Source: Hymenobacter sp. BT559 (GTDB lineage Bacteria > Bacteroidota > Bacteroidia > Cytophagales > Hymenobacteraceae). Taken from it: a stretch of 64,000 bases of DNA. The DNA lies in the NCBI RefSeq assembly GCF_017571525.1, contig NZ_JAGETY010000005.1, positions 62,001-126,000 of the forward strand, given 5' to 3'. How positions within the stretch are numbered: position 1 is the first letter of the stretch; each line of letters opens with the position of its first letter. A program made the translations under genes and the position numbers. Positions 28,762 through 37,608 of the stretch are shown here, one piece after another. The notes under the pieces were generated by a model. The model did not search any database. It was not told where the DNA came from and worked only from the letters and a program-made list of their open reading frames with translations.

Positions 28762-28900
28762 GAAACAGAATATCCGTGGGCCTAGCCCACCCTATTTGGC
28801 AGGTTGCCGAAAGAAACCATGGGCCGCGCCCCGAAAGCCGAGCCCAGTAGTCTTAACTGAAATTTCGCTGTAGGGCTATTAGCTACTGCTGCGAAATTTT
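28762..28900 (+). ncRNA. Candidate structured RNA (leader or small RNA) between rpsN and rpsH
   Basis: Between two promoters lies about 140 bases with no convincing ORF but several pairings: GTGGGC/GCCCAC around 28776-28790, TTTGGC/GCCGAAA around 28796-28813, TGGGC/GCCCA spanning about 28820-28856, and a final long stem GAAATTTCGC (28859-28868) with GCGAAATTTT (28891-28900) followed by a T-rich run. The last stem could terminate a ~100-base RNA and also overlaps the rpsH promoter spacer. It could be a ribosomal protein leader or an independent small RNA. I do not recognise the family; the SRP RNA tip consensus is not matched. Confidence 0.35.
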
Positions 28901-28902
28901 CT

Positions 28903-28910
28903 TATCTTTG
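28903..28910 (+). promoter_or_regulatory. -7 element of a promoter for rpsH
   Basis: TATCTTTG fits TAnnTTTG. It lies 31 bases before the rpsH ATG, directly after the right arm of the hairpin at 28859-28900. The predicted leader is short. Confidence 0.6.
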
Positions 28911-28941
28911 CGGCCCCAAGTTGTGGACCAATTAAAAACAA

Positions 28942-29340
28942 ATGAATACTGACCCGATTGCCGACTACCTCACCCGGTTGCGCAACGCCATCAAGGCGAA
29001 CCACCGGGTAGTGGAAATCCCGGCCAGCAACATCAAAAAGGAAATCACGAAAGTGCTCTACCACAAGGGCTACATTCAGAGCTACCGGTTTGATGATACT
29101 TCGGCCCAAGGCGTGATTAAAATCGCCCTGAAGTATAATCCCACTACCAAAGCCCCGGCTATCACCAAGCTGGAGCGCGTGAGCACCCCCGGCCTGCGCC
29201 AGTATCGGCATGTCGAGAACCTGCCCCGCGTACTGAGTGGCTTGGGTGTTGCCATCTTGTCGACCTCGAAAGGGGTAATGACCGAGAAGGAGGCTAAAAA
29301 CGAGAACGTGGGCGGCGAGGTGCTGTGCTACGTGTACTAA
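28942..29340 (+). CDS. rpsH: 30S ribosomal protein S8
   Basis: A 132-residue protein. DPIADYLTRLRNAIKANH at the N-terminus, LERVSTPGLRQY and GVAILSTSKGVMTEKEA near the C-terminus are conserved. It binds the central domain of 16S rRNA and in E. coli is the spc operon repressor. First gene after the internal terminator, with its own promoter region. Confidence 0.98.
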   Translation: MNTDPIADYLTRLRNAIKANHRVVEIPASNIKKEITKVLYHKGYIQSYRFDDTSAQGVIKIALKYNPTTKAPAITKLERVSTPGLRQYRHVENLPRVLSGLGVAILSTSKGVMTEKEAKNENVGGEVLCYVY

Positions 29341-29362
29341 CCTGCTAAGCCCTAGTATCTAT

Positions 29363-29920
29363 ATGTCCCGCATTGGTAAACTGCCGATTAGCCTGCCCAG
29401 CGGTGTGCAGGTTTCGGTTGACAACGAAAACACCGTAACGGTGAAAGGCCCTAAGGGCACGCTGACTCAGCAAGTAGACCGTGACATCACGGTAGCTACC
29501 GAAGATGGCAACGTAGTAGTAACTCGTCCCACGGAGCAGAAGCGCCACAAGGCGATGCACGGCCTCTACCGCGCCCTCATCAATAACATGGTTACCGGTG
29601 TGAGCGCTGGCTATGAGCACAAGCTTGAGCTGGTAGGCGTAGGTTACAAGGCCGCTCTCAACGGCAAAGCCCTGGAACTGTCGCTCGGCTACTCACACAA
29701 CGTGTATCTGGCTATGCCTCCTGAAGTATCGGCTACTGCCGTCACTGAAAAAGGTAAGAACCCCATCGTTACCCTGACCAGCATCGATAAGCAGTTGGTG
29801 GGCCAAGTAGCCGCCAAAATCCGCTCGTTACGCAAAGTGGAGCCTTACAAAGGCAAAGGTGTTCGCTTCGTGGGTGAAATCGTTCGTCGTAAAGCCGGCA
29901 AGACTGCCGCTAAAAAGTAA
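29363..29920 (+). CDS. rplF: 50S ribosomal protein L6
   Basis: A 185-residue protein starting MSRIGKLPISLPSGVQV, with VKGPKGTL, GVGYKAAL and the C-terminal KVEPYKGKGVRFVGEIVRRKAGK. It lies near the factor-binding site of the 50S subunit. Confidence 0.98.
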   Translation: MSRIGKLPISLPSGVQVSVDNENTVTVKGPKGTLTQQVDRDITVATEDGNVVVTRPTEQKRHKAMHGLYRALINNMVTGVSAGYEHKLELVGVGYKAALNGKALELSLGYSHNVYLAMPPEVSATAVTEKGKNPIVTLTSIDKQLVGQVAAKIRSLRKVEPYKGKGVRFVGEIVRRKAGKTAAKK

Positions 29921-29929
29921 TCTAGTATC

Positions 29930-30280
29930 ATGGCTTTCGATAAAGCATCTCGCCGGAAGCGCATTCAGCGCATCATCCGCACGAAAGTGTCCGGCACACC
30001 GGAGCGCCCGCGCCTGTCGGTGTTCCGCTCCAACACGGGCATCTATGCCCAGATTATCGATGACACGGCTGGTCGCACGCTAGCTGCTGCTTCGTCGAAG
30101 AAGGTAACCGCTGAAGGTGGTAACGGCGTGGCCCTAGCTGCCGCCGTAGGCCGCGAAATCGCTGCAAAAGCGCAGGAGGCTGGCATTACCAAAGTAGTGT
30201 TCGACCGTTCGGGCTATCTCTATCACGGTCGCGTTAAATCATTGGCAGAAGGAGCCCGCGAAGGCGGCCTCAATTTCTAA
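29930..30280 (+). CDS. rplR: 50S ribosomal protein L18
   Basis: A 116-residue protein. [24 protein letters not shown] and the final [25 protein letters not shown] (key YHGRVK, GAREGGL) are diagnostic. It binds 5S rRNA. Confidence 0.97.
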   Translation: MAFDKASRRKRIQRIIRTKVSGTPERPRLSVFRSNTGIYAQIIDDTAGRTLAAASSKKVTAEGGNGVALAAAVGREIAAKAQEAGITKVVFDRSGYLYHGRVKSLAEGAREGGLNF

Positions 30281-30286
30281 GGCATC

Positions 30287-30901
30287 ATGGCAGAGTATAA
30301 CAACAACAACCGTGGTGGCGGTGCCGGAGGCAACGACCGTGGGGGTAACAACCGGGGCGGTAACGACCGTCGCGGCAATGACCGCGGTGGCCGCGGCAAC
30401 GACAGCGCTGTGCAAGGCGACTCGGATTTCAAAGAAAAGGTAGTAGCCATCAACCGTGTAGCCAAAGTGGTGAAAGGTGGTCGTCGCTTCAGCTTCTCGG
30501 CTATCGTGGTGGTAGGCGACGGAAAAGGCAACGTGGGCTACGGCCTGGGCAAAGCCAACGAGGTAACCGACGCCATTGCCAAAGGCATTGACGACGCTCG
30601 CAAAAACGTGGTGAAAGTGCCGCTGTACAAGCACACTGTTCCTCACGTAATGGAAGGCCGCTACGGCGGAGGTTTCGTACTCGTGCAGCCCGCTGCGGCT
30701 GGTACGGGCGTAATCGCCGGCGGTGCCATGCGCGCCGTGTTCGAATCAGCTGGTATCAAAGATGTACTGGCTAAGTCGAAAGGCTCGTCGAACCCCCACA
30801 ACGTGGTAAAGGCTACCTTTGCTGCTCTTGCCAAAATGCGCGACCCGATGCAAATCGCTCAGGCGCGTGGCATTTCTCTCGCTCGCGTTTTTAACGGTTA
30901 A
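30287..30901 (+). CDS. rpsE: 30S ribosomal protein S5 with Gly/Asn/Arg-rich N-terminal extension
   Basis: A 204-residue protein. The ordinary S5 core starts near residue 44 ([19 protein letters not shown]) and has [18 protein letters not shown] and [12 protein letters not shown]. The first ~43 residues are a low-complexity extension made of NNNRGGG, GGNDRGG and NDRRGND units, like the tail on S3. An in-frame alternative start nearer the core is not seen, and the ATG is six bases after rplR, so the extension is probably translated. Confidence 0.96.
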   Translation: MAEYNNNNRGGGAGGNDRGGNNRGGNDRRGNDRGGRGNDSAVQGDSDFKEKVVAINRVAKVVKGGRRFSFSAIVVVGDGKGNVGYGLGKANEVTDAIAKGIDDARKNVVKVPLYKHTVPHVMEGRYGGGFVLVQPAAAGTGVIAGGAMRAVFESAGIKDVLAKSKGSSNPHNVVKATFAALAKMRDPMQIAQARGISLARVFNG

Positions 30902-30907
30902 TTGACC

Positions 30908-31087
30908 ATGCCACAGATTCAAGTAAAGCTCGTGCGCAGCGCAATTGACCGCCCCGAGCGTCAGAAGCGCACCGTGCAGGCCCTCGGCCTGAATAAATTG
31001 AACAGCACCGCTACTCACGAAGCCAACCCCAGCGTGCTGGGTATGGTGAACGCAGTGAAGCACCTGCTGGAAGTAACCGAACTGTAA
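30908..31087 (+). CDS. rpmD: 50S ribosomal protein L30
   Basis: A 59-residue protein. IQVKLVRSAIDRPERQKRTV and ATHEANPSVLGMVNAVKHLL identify it. The ATG at 30908 follows the rpsE stop by six bases; a TTG at 30902 is in frame but unlikely. Confidence 0.96.
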   Translation: MPQIQVKLVRSAIDRPERQKRTVQALGLNKLNSTATHEANPSVLGMVNAVKHLLEVTEL

Positions 31088-31102
31088 GCGTTTATCCTAG
31101 TC

Positions 31103-31549
31103 ATGAATCTATCTAATCTCAGACCCGCCGCTGGCTCTACGCGCAACAACAAGCGCCTCGGTCGTGGTGAAGGTTCGGGCGGCGGTGGTACCGCTACCCG
31201 TGGCCACAAGGGTGCCAAGTCGCGCTCAGGTTACTCGCGCAAGTCGGGCTTCGAAGGGGGGCAAATGCCGCTTCAGCGTCGCGTGCCTAAATTCGGCTTC
31301 AAAAACATTAATCGCGTTGAGTACAAAGGCATCAACCTAGATGTACTCCAGGGCCTGTTCGAAGCTAATAACTCAGCTACGATGGCTGATGGCTACTTCA
31401 CCGAAGCTGGCTTAGTGTCGAAGAATTCTAAAATCAAAGTGCTTGGCCGTGGCGAACTTAGCGCCGCTATCGAGGTACACGCTCACGCTTTCTCGAAATC
31501 AGCCGTTGAGGCAATCGAAAAAGCAGGTGGCAAAGCAGTTACGCTGTAG
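31103..31549 (+). CDS. rplO: 50S ribosomal protein L15
   Basis: A 148-residue protein. MNLSNLRPAAGSTRNNKRLG, the Gly-rich GRGEGSGGGGTATRGHKGAKSR arm (key GRGEGSGGGGT), FEGGQMPLQRRVPKFGF, and the C-terminal AFSKSAVEAIEKAGG are standard. It is a late assembly protein of the 50S subunit. Confidence 0.98.
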   Translation: MNLSNLRPAAGSTRNNKRLGRGEGSGGGGTATRGHKGAKSRSGYSRKSGFEGGQMPLQRRVPKFGFKNINRVEYKGINLDVLQGLFEANNSATMADGYFTEAGLVSKNSKIKVLGRGELSAAIEVHAHAFSKSAVEAIEKAGGKAVTL

Positions 31550-31571
31550 CTTATATTGTTAGTCATTGGCA

Positions 31572-32888
31572 ATGAATAAGTTTATCGAAACGATAAAGAA
31601 TATTTTCGCTATTGAGGATTTGCGTACGCGAATCCTCAATACGCTATTTTTCATTGCTATCTACCGGCTAGGCTGCTACGTGGTTCTGCCTGGTGTAGAC
31701 CCCACACAGCTTAAGCAAGGTACTGGGGGTGTATTCGGTATTCTCGATACGCTACTTGGTGGGGCATTTAGCCACGCATCGATTTTCGCGTTGGGTATTA
31801 TGCCCTATATATCGGCTTCTATCGTGTTACAATTGCTCACGATAGCCGTGCCTTACTTTCAGAAGCTGCAAAAGGAAGGTGAGTCTGGCCGAAACAAAAT
31901 CAACCAGTATACCCGCATACTCACTATTCCAATTGTGATGGCGCAATCGGTAGGCTTTTTAGCCACGATTAATGCCGAGGCTATTGTTAACCCAGGTACA
32001 TTCTTCACTATTTCTACCATACTCATCATAACAGCAGGTACGCTGTTTTGCATGTGGCTAGGGGAGAAGATTACTGATAAAGGCATTGGCAATGGTATCT
32101 CCATGATTATCATGATTGGTATTGTGTCGCGTCTGCCCGGTGCCCTCATTGGCGAAGGCGCTTCGAAGGGCCTGAGTCATGCGCTGGTCTTCCTACTGGA
32201 AATGGTTGTGCTGTTCTTAGTAGTAATGGCGGTTATCGTGCTTACCCAAGCCGTTCGTCGTATTCCGGTGCAGTATGCCAAACAAGTAGGAGGAGCTACT
32301 CAATTGGATGCTCAGCGCCAGTTTATCCCACTGAAGGTTAATGCTGCTGGCGTTATGCCTATCATTTTCGCTCAGTCGCTCATGTTTGTGCCTAGTATTG
32401 CAGCTTCGGCGTGGGACAAGAACAGTGATATGGCGGCCACCATCGCGGCGTATTTCTCGCCCGAACATTGGGTGTATAATACGGTATTCGCATTGCTGAT
32501 TATCGTTTTCACGTACTTCTACACTGCTATCAGCGTCAATCCTAATCAGATTGCAGACGACCTGAAGCGTAGTGGTGGGTTTGTTCCAGGGGTGAAGCCG
32601 GGCCGCGATACATCGGAATTCATTGACGAAATTCTGACTCGTGTTACGCTACCAGGCGCTGTAGCCCTTGCCTTAATTGCAGTCTTCCCGACCTTGGCAT
32701 TGCTGCTAGGCGTCACTCGGCCTTTGTCGCTGTTCTACGGCGGTACTTCGCTCATCATTATGGTGGGTGTAGTATTGGATACACTCAATCAGGTAGAAAG
32801 CTACTTGCTGATGCGCCATTACGACGGTATGATGAAATCAGGTAAATTGCGCGGTCGCCCATCGCAGCCGATAGCCATTGCCTCGTAA
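31572..32888 (+). CDS. secY: Preprotein translocase subunit SecY
   Basis: A 438-residue inner-membrane protein with ten predicted spans. LGIMPYISASIVLQLL, the plug/TM region, the cytoplasmic loop KRSGGFVPGVKPGRDT and the C-terminal block are typical. It forms the Sec channel with SecE and SecG. ATG at 31572 chosen; a TTG two codons upstream is in frame. Sits in its usual spc-operon place between rplO and map. Confidence 0.98.
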   Translation: MNKFIETIKNIFAIEDLRTRILNTLFFIAIYRLGCYVVLPGVDPTQLKQGTGGVFGILDTLLGGAFSHASIFALGIMPYISASIVLQLLTIAVPYFQKLQKEGESGRNKINQYTRILTIPIVMAQSVGFLATINAEAIVNPGTFFTISTILIITAGTLFCMWLGEKITDKGIGNGISMIIMIGIVSRLPGALIGEGASKGLSHALVFLLEMVVLFLVVMAVIVLTQAVRRIPVQYAKQVGGATQLDAQRQFIPLKVNAAGVMPIIFAQSLMFVPSIAASAWDKNSDMAATIAAYFSPEHWVYNTVFALLIIVFTYFYTAISVNPNQIADDLKRSGGFVPGVKPGRDTSEFIDEILTRVTLPGAVALALIAVFPTLALLLGVTRPLSLFYGGTSLIIMVGVVLDTLNQVESYLLMRHYDGMMKSGKLRGRPSQPIAIAS

Positions 32889-32897
32889 AGTAGTAGA

Positions 32898-33680
32898 ATG
32901 GCAACTGGTACTATTCAGTATAAGACTGAAGAAGAAATAGACTTAATGCGCGCCGCTGGGCAACTGTTGGCGCGTGCCCACGGCGAGGTAGCTGCGCTGG
33001 TGCGGGAGGGAGCCACGACGCGACAACTAGACCGCCGCGCCGAGGAGTTCATCCGTGACCACGGAGCTACCCCTTCGTTCAAAGGATTATACGGTTTCCC
33101 TCACAGCTGTTGCCTGAGTCCTAACTCGGTGGTGGTACACGGGTTTGCTACTGATGAACCATTGAAGAGTGGGGATATTTTGACAGTAGATTGCGGGGTG
33201 TTCCTTAATGGATACCACGCAGATAGTGCTTACACTTACCCAATCGGGGAGGTGGCGCCGGAAGTGCAGAAGTTGCTTGAGGAAACGAAGGCATCGCTGT
33301 ATAAAGGCATAGAGCAGGCCGTGGCCGGCAACCGCGTAGGCGATATTAGCTATGCCATTCAAAACTACGTGGCGCCCAAGGGCTACGGCGTAGTGCGCGA
33401 GCTAGTAGGCCATGGGGTAGGGGCAAAGCTCCATGAGAAACCGGAGGTGCCAAACTACGGCAAGCGGGGCTCTGGACCACTCTTGCAAACCGGCATGACC
33501 CTAGCCATTGAGCCAATGGTTACCCTTGGCAAGAAGGACGTGGTGCAGGAAAAAGATGGCTGGACTATCCGAACGCGCGACAATAAGCCAGCCGCGCACT
33601 TTGAGCACACCGTTGTTGTTAGAAAAGACAAGGCAGAGATTCTGACCTCCTTTGACTACATAGAAAAAGCACTGCAATAG
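32898..33680 (+). CDS. map: Type I methionine aminopeptidase
   Basis: A 260-residue enzyme. The metal ligands of the pita-bread fold are visible: [16 protein letters not shown] (two Asp), [10 protein letters not shown] (His), LAIEPMV (Glu) and HFEHTVVV (Glu). It removes initiator methionine from nascent proteins in the cytoplasm. Location after secY is standard. Confidence 0.97.
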   Translation: MATGTIQYKTEEEIDLMRAAGQLLARAHGEVAALVREGATTRQLDRRAEEFIRDHGATPSFKGLYGFPHSCCLSPNSVVVHGFATDEPLKSGDILTVDCGVFLNGYHADSAYTYPIGEVAPEVQKLLEETKASLYKGIEQAVAGNRVGDISYAIQNYVAPKGYGVVRELVGHGVGAKLHEKPEVPNYGKRGSGPLLQTGMTLAIEPMVTLGKKDVVQEKDGWTIRTRDNKPAAHFEHTVVVRKDKAEILTSFDYIEKALQ

Positions 33681-33685
33681 CCCTT

Positions 33686-33904
33686 ATGGCAAAACAAGCC
33701 TCCATCGAGCAGGACGGTACCATCCTCGAAGCCCTTTCTAACGCCATGTTTCGCGTGGAATTGGAAAATGGCCACCAACTGATTGCCCATATTTCGGGCA
33801 AGATGCGGATGCACTACATCAAGATTCTGCCCGGCGACAAGGTAAAGCTCGAAATGTCGCCCTACGACTTGTCGAAAGGCCGCATTAAGTATCGTTACAA
33901 GTAA
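33686..33904 (+). CDS. infA: Translation initiation factor IF-1
   Basis: A 72-residue OB-fold protein: [37 protein letters not shown] and [11 protein letters not shown]. It binds the A site of the 30S subunit at initiation. Five bases after map. Confidence 0.98.
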   Translation: MAKQASIEQDGTILEALSNAMFRVELENGHQLIAHISGKMRMHYIKILPGDKVKLEMSPYDLSKGRIKYRYK

Positions 33905-33927
33905 TTTTTTTCGTTCTTTTCAAGGTC

Positions 33928-34044
33928 ATGAAAGTAAAAACCTCGGTGAAGAAACGTAGCGTTGATTGCAAAATCATCCGTCGCAACGGCAAGCTCTACG
34001 TTATCAACAAGAAGAACCCCCGCTTCAAGCAGCGTCAGGGCTAA
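33928..34044 (+). CDS. rpmJ: 50S ribosomal protein L36 (cysteine-poor form)
   Basis: A 38-residue protein, [18 protein letters not shown] at the start and RFKQRQG at the end. Only one of the usual zinc-binding Cys/His positions (the Cys in DCKII) remains, so it is the form that does not need zinc. Located between infA and rpsM as usual. Confidence 0.96.
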   Translation: MKVKTSVKKRSVDCKIIRRNGKLYVINKKNPRFKQRQG

Positions 34045-34158
34045 ATCAATTTTCAGAAACCCGGAGCCTTGGGTACTGGCCTTTTGAACTTTTGTTCGCT
34101 AGGCCGCCTTCCAAGCCGCTGCCGGGCTTTCTGGTCCGCAAACATCTAACTAACCAAT

Positions 34159-34536
34159 ATGGCTCGTATCGCAGGGGTTGACATCCCGGACAACAAGCGC
34201 GGCGAAATCGCCCTGACTTACATCTTCGGCATCGGCCGGAGCAACTCGGTTAAAATTCTCACCAAAGCTGGTATTGATATCAACAAGAAGGTGAAAGATT
34301 GGACCGAGGCCGAAGCGGGTGAAATCCGCGCCATCATCGCTGCTGAACATAAGACCGAAGGCGTACTGCGCTCGGAGATTCAGCTCAACATTAAGCGTCT
34401 GATGGATATTGGCTGCTACCGCGGCCTGCGCCACCGCAAAGGACTGCCTGTTCGTGGTCAGCGTACCAAGAACAACTCGCGTACCCGCAAGGGCAAGCGC
34501 AAAACCGTGGCTGGCAAGAAGAAAGCAACGAAATAA
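34159..34536 (+). CDS. rpsM: 30S ribosomal protein S13
   Basis: A 125-residue protein. [30 protein letters not shown] and the C-terminal [22 protein letters not shown] (key GLPVRGQRT) are family-typical. It contacts P-site tRNA and the intersubunit bridge. Confidence 0.98.
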   Translation: MARIAGVDIPDNKRGEIALTYIFGIGRSNSVKILTKAGIDINKKVKDWTEAEAGEIRAIIAAEHKTEGVLRSEIQLNIKRLMDIGCYRGLRHRKGLPVRGQRTKNNSRTRKGKRKTVAGKKKATK

Positions 34537-34551
34537 CCAGTAGCGGCAATC

Positions 34552-34590
34552 GGCTCCGCCCCATGCTCTGCGTGAGCGTGAGGCGGAGCC
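34552..34590 (+). promoter_or_regulatory. Long hairpin between rpsM and rpsK
   Basis: GGCTCCGCC (34552-34560) pairs with GGCGGAGCC (34582-34590), and inside it CATGCTC (34562-34568) pairs with GAGCGTG (34574-34580) with one U-G pair and a C/A mismatch between the two stems. The loop is five bases. No T-run follows, so it is not a classic terminator. Confidence 0.6.
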
Positions 34591-34620
34591 AACACCTGCC
34601 GCATTTACAGCGATAACTAA

Positions 34621-35013
34621 ATGGCACAAAAAAGAAAAGACAAAGCCAAGAAGCGGCTTGTCGTAGTGGAGCAGGTGGGCCAGGTCCACATCCGCGCCTC
34701 TTTCAACAACATCATCATCTCGGTAACCAACTCGAACGGCCAAGTAATTTCTTGGGCTTCGGCCGGTAAGATGGGTTTCCGTGGTTCGAAGAAAAACACG
34801 CCTTACGCTGCTCAAATGGCAGCTAGCGACTGTGGCAAAGTAGCCCATGACCTGGGTATGCGCAAAGCCGAGGTGTTTGTGAAAGGCCCTGGTGCTGGTC
34901 GTGAGTCGGCCATCCGTGCACTGGGCAACATTGGTATCGAAGTGACGACCATCCGCGACGTGACGCCGCTGCCGCACAACGGCTGCCGCCCGCCAAAGCG
35001 TCGCCGCGTTTGA
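34621..35013 (+). CDS. rpsK: 30S ribosomal protein S11
   Basis: A 130-residue protein. [38 protein letters not shown], and the C-terminal [16 protein letters not shown] are diagnostic. It lies on the 30S platform near the mRNA exit. Confidence 0.98.
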   Translation: MAQKRKDKAKKRLVVVEQVGQVHIRASFNNIIISVTNSNGQVISWASAGKMGFRGSKKNTPYAAQMAASDCGKVAHDLGMRKAEVFVKGPGAGRESAIRALGNIGIEVTTIRDVTPLPHNGCRPPKRRRV

Positions 35014-35039
35014 TTTTTTACTTCTGATATTTTTCTAAA

Positions 35040-35645
35040 ATGGCACGTTATACTGGCCCTACCGCCAAAATCGCCCGTCGCTTTTCGGAGCCGATTTTCG
35101 GCCCGAGCAAAGCGCTCAACAAAAAGAATTACCCCCCCGGCCAGCACGGCCGTGGCCGCCGCAAGAAGCAGTCGGAATATGCTGTCCAGCTGATGGAGAA
35201 ACAGAAGGTGAAATACCTATACGGCGTGCTCGAGAAGCAATTTGAGAACCTGTTCCACAAAGCTGCTGTGTTGCCCGGCATCACCGGTGACAACCTGCTG
35301 GGCCTGCTGGAGTCGCGCCTTGACAACGTAGTTTACCGCTTGGGTATTGCCAGCACCCGCCGTGCTGCTCGCCAGCTGGTGTCGCACAAGCACATCACGG
35401 TAAACGGTGAGGTAGTAAACATTCCTTCGTACAAGCTCCGCGCTGGCGACCAAGTTGGCGTGCGTGAGAAGTCGAAGTCGCTCGAAGCTATCACGACCTC
35501 GCTGACCGTGCGCAATGCTCGTCAGTTCTCGTGGCTGGAGTGGGATGGCAAGGAAATGGTGGGTAAGTTCACCAATATGCCGTCGCGTGACCTGATTCCG
35601 GAGAAAATCACGGAGCAGCTCATCGTCGAATTGTATTCGAAGTAA
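35040..35645 (+). CDS. rpsD: 30S ribosomal protein S4 (zinc-independent)
   Basis: A 201-residue protein. [14 protein letters not shown] at the N-terminus lacks the zinc-binding cysteines of the alternative form; [20 protein letters not shown] and the S4 domain ([20 protein letters not shown] and [16 protein letters not shown]) follow. It is a primary 16S rRNA binder and an autoregulator of this operon in other bacteria. Confidence 0.98.
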   Translation: MARYTGPTAKIARRFSEPIFGPSKALNKKNYPPGQHGRGRRKKQSEYAVQLMEKQKVKYLYGVLEKQFENLFHKAAVLPGITGDNLLGLLESRLDNVVYRLGIASTRRAARQLVSHKHITVNGEVVNIPSYKLRAGDQVGVREKSKSLEAITTSLTVRNARQFSWLEWDGKEMVGKFTNMPSRDLIPEKITEQLIVELYSK

Positions 35646-35658
35646 TACTGGCACTTGG

Positions 35659-35685
35659 TGCGGCCCGGGCTCGGCTCGGGCCGCA
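35659..35685 (+). terminator. Hairpin after rpsD
   Basis: TGCGGCCCG (35659-35667) pairs perfectly with CGGGCCGCA (35677-35685); three T follow. Probably a weak terminator or processing hairpin. It is the first of three hairpins in the rpsD-rpoA gap. Confidence 0.5.
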
Positions 35686-35781
35686 TTTGTGCTAAGCCGG
35701 TGCCCCTAGATAGTTGCTTTTTAGCGCGCTAGGGCACGAAAACAACCCATTTGTGGTTTTGGCTGGCTACCCAAATTTGAG

Positions 35782-35801
35782 GCAAGCTTCGGCTTGCTTT
35801 T
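35782..35801 (+). terminator. UUCG-loop hairpin with T-run before rpoA
   Basis: GCAAGC (35782-35787), TTCG loop, GCTTGC (35792-35797), then four T. A stable tetraloop stem of terminator type, only about 30 bases before the rpoA ATG. Another hairpin (GTGCCCcTAG with CTAGGGCAC, about 35700-35743) precedes it. Confidence 0.55.
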
Positions 35802-35831
35802 CCTGTATTACACTAATTAACTGCCCCACAT

Positions 35832-36821
35832 ATGTCAATCTTAGCTTTTCAAATGCCGGAGAAGGTGGTAATGGAGAAATCCGACGACTTCACCGGGACG
35901 TTTGAATTCAAGCCTCTGGAGAAGGGCTACGGCGTAACGATTGGGAACGCGCTACGGCGTATTCTGCTCTCGTCGCTGGAGGGCTTCGCCATTACGTCGG
36001 TGCGCACGACTTCGGTGCTGCACGAATTTTCGACGATTGAGGGGGTGATTGAGGACATGTCCGAAATCATCCTGAACCTCAAGCAGGTGCGCTTCAAAAA
36101 AATCAGCGACGCCATTGAGGACAAGATTACGGTGCGCGTGAGTGGGCAAGACAGCTTCACTGCAGGTGACATCGGCAAATTTGCTGTGGGCTTCCAGATT
36201 TTGAACCCGAAACTGGTTATCTGCAACCTCGACCCGGCCAAGGAACTGGAGTTTGAGTTGACGGTCGCGCGCGGTCGTGGCTATGTGCCCGCCGACGAGA
36301 ACAAGCCTGCCGACCAGGTTTTCGGTCAAATTGCTATCGATGCTATCTACACGCCTATCAAGAACGTGAAGTATAGCATCGAGAACACCCGCGTTGAGCA
36401 GAAGACGGACTACGAGCGCTTGTTAATTGAAATCTCGACCGACGGTTCGATTCACCCTGAGGAAGCACTGAAAGGTGCCGCCAATATCCTCATTCAGCAC
36501 TTCATGCTGTTCTCGGATAGCACGATGCAGCTGAGCGGCAACCGCCCAGTAGCCGCTGAGCCTATCGACGAGGAAACCCTTGCGATGCGCAAGGTGCTTA
36601 AGACCTCGCTTGGCGAGATGGACCTTTCGGTTCGCGCTTACAACTGCCTGAAAGCGGCCGACATCAAGACTCTGGGCGAGCTCGTGCAGCTCGACATGGC
36701 CGACATGATGAAGTTCCGCAACTTCGGTAAGAAGAGCCTCACTGAATTGGAAAACCTGGTGGAAGAGAAGGGCCTGCACTTCGGCATGGACCTGAGCAAA
36801 TACCGCCTGGACGAAGACTAG
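35832..36821 (+). CDS. rpoA: DNA-directed RNA polymerase subunit alpha
   Basis: A 329-residue protein. The N-terminal dimerisation domain shows [20 protein letters not shown] and [13 protein letters not shown]; the C-terminal domain shows [17 protein letters not shown] and [16 protein letters not shown]. It is complete and typical. The gene sits between rpsD and rplQ, its normal alpha-operon place, but is bounded by hairpins on both sides. Confidence 0.98.
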   Translation: MSILAFQMPEKVVMEKSDDFTGTFEFKPLEKGYGVTIGNALRRILLSSLEGFAITSVRTTSVLHEFSTIEGVIEDMSEIILNLKQVRFKKISDAIEDKITVRVSGQDSFTAGDIGKFAVGFQILNPKLVICNLDPAKELEFELTVARGRGYVPADENKPADQVFGQIAIDAIYTPIKNVKYSIENTRVEQKTDYERLLIEISTDGSIHPEEALKGAANILIQHFMLFSDSTMQLSGNRPVAAEPIDEETLAMRKVLKTSLGEMDLSVRAYNCLKAADIKTLGELVQLDMADMMKFRNFGKKSLTELENLVEEKGLHFGMDLSKYRLDED

Positions 36822-36836
36822 AAGTAGATTGCCTTG

Positions 36837-36884
36837 CTGGCTGCTAACTCCTTGCTGAAAGGAAGTGGCAGCCAGTAATTTTTT
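36837..36884 (+). terminator. Terminator-like hairpin between rpoA and rplQ
   Basis: CTGGCTGC (36837-36844) pairs with GCAGCCAG (36868-36875), and the inner ACTCCTT pairs with AAGGAAGT with one bulge. TAATTTTTT follows. Strong enough to end transcription, so rplQ is read through or has its own promoter. Confidence 0.75.
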
Positions 36885-36997
36885 ATTGTTACCTATTTAT
36901 TCAACCCGCTACGCCCTAGGGATTAGGGTTCTAATGAGGTTCTCGCGACCCGCCGTGGTCCTGGTCCGCAAGCGTAGCATTTACCCAAAACTGTCCG

Positions 36998-37588
36998 ATG
37001 CGACACGGTAAAAAAATCAACCACCTGGGCCGTACTGCCGCCCACCGCAATGCGATGCTGTCGAACATGGCTTCGTCGCTCATCATCTCGAAGCGCGTAA
37101 CGACGACCCTAGCCAAAGCTAAAGCCCTGCGCCAGTTTGTAGAGCCGCTGCTGACCAAATCGAAAGATGATACCACGCACTCGCGCCGTACCGTGTTTGC
37201 TACCCTGCAAAACAAGGAGAGCCTGAAAGAGCTGTATGGTGAGGTTGCTGCCCGCATTGCTAACCGCCCCGGTGGCTATACGCGCATTCTGAAGCTGAGC
37301 GCCACCCGCGCCGGCGACAATGCCGATATGTGCATCATCGAGCTGGTTGACTTCAACGAGACGCTGCTCGAAGCTAAAAATGCTAACGAAGCCAAGGCTA
37401 CTACCACGCGTCGTTCGCGTCGTCGGGGTGGCAAAGGCGGCGCTGAAGCTGCTGGCAACGAAGCTGGTACGTCGGCTGCCGTGGTAGCTGATGCTCCGGC
37501 TGCTACTGCTGAGTCGGCTCCGGCTGACACAGCTACCGATACGCTGACGAACGGCGAAACCCGTGAGGAAGCCGAGACGGCTGAGTAG
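36998..37588 (+). CDS. rplQ: 50S ribosomal protein L17 with extended C-terminal tail
   Basis: A 196-residue protein. The core ([20 protein letters not shown], then RRTVFATLQ and [20 protein letters not shown]) covers about residues 1-130, the usual length. After that comes a basic [11 protein letters not shown] stretch and an Ala/Thr/Glu-rich low-complexity tail of about 60 residues. It ends the ribosomal cluster. No eno gene follows. Confidence 0.96.
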   Translation: MRHGKKINHLGRTAAHRNAMLSNMASSLIISKRVTTTLAKAKALRQFVEPLLTKSKDDTTHSRRTVFATLQNKESLKELYGEVAARIANRPGGYTRILKLSATRAGDNADMCIIELVDFNETLLEAKNANEAKATTTRRSRRRGGKGGAEAAGNEAGTSAAVVADAPAATAESAPADTATDTLTNGETREEAETAE

Positions 37589-37608
37589 TTTTAGTACAAG
37601 CTGTACAG

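Noticed and set aside
28796..28830. Possible SRP RNA tip (CAGG ... GAAA tetraloop) in the rpsN-rpsH segment
   Set aside because: The second half of the symmetric loop (AGCA) and the flanking long helix are not present.
28775..28850. Short ORFs (24 codons from GTG, 13 codons from ATG at 28819) in the rpsN-rpsH gap
   Set aside because: No family resemblance and no ribosome-binding signal; the pairing pattern is better explained as RNA structure.
36934..37011. A 25-codon ORF overlapping the rplQ start in another frame, as a possible leader peptide
   Set aside because: ORFs of this size are expected by chance at this GC, and no regulatory feature supports it.
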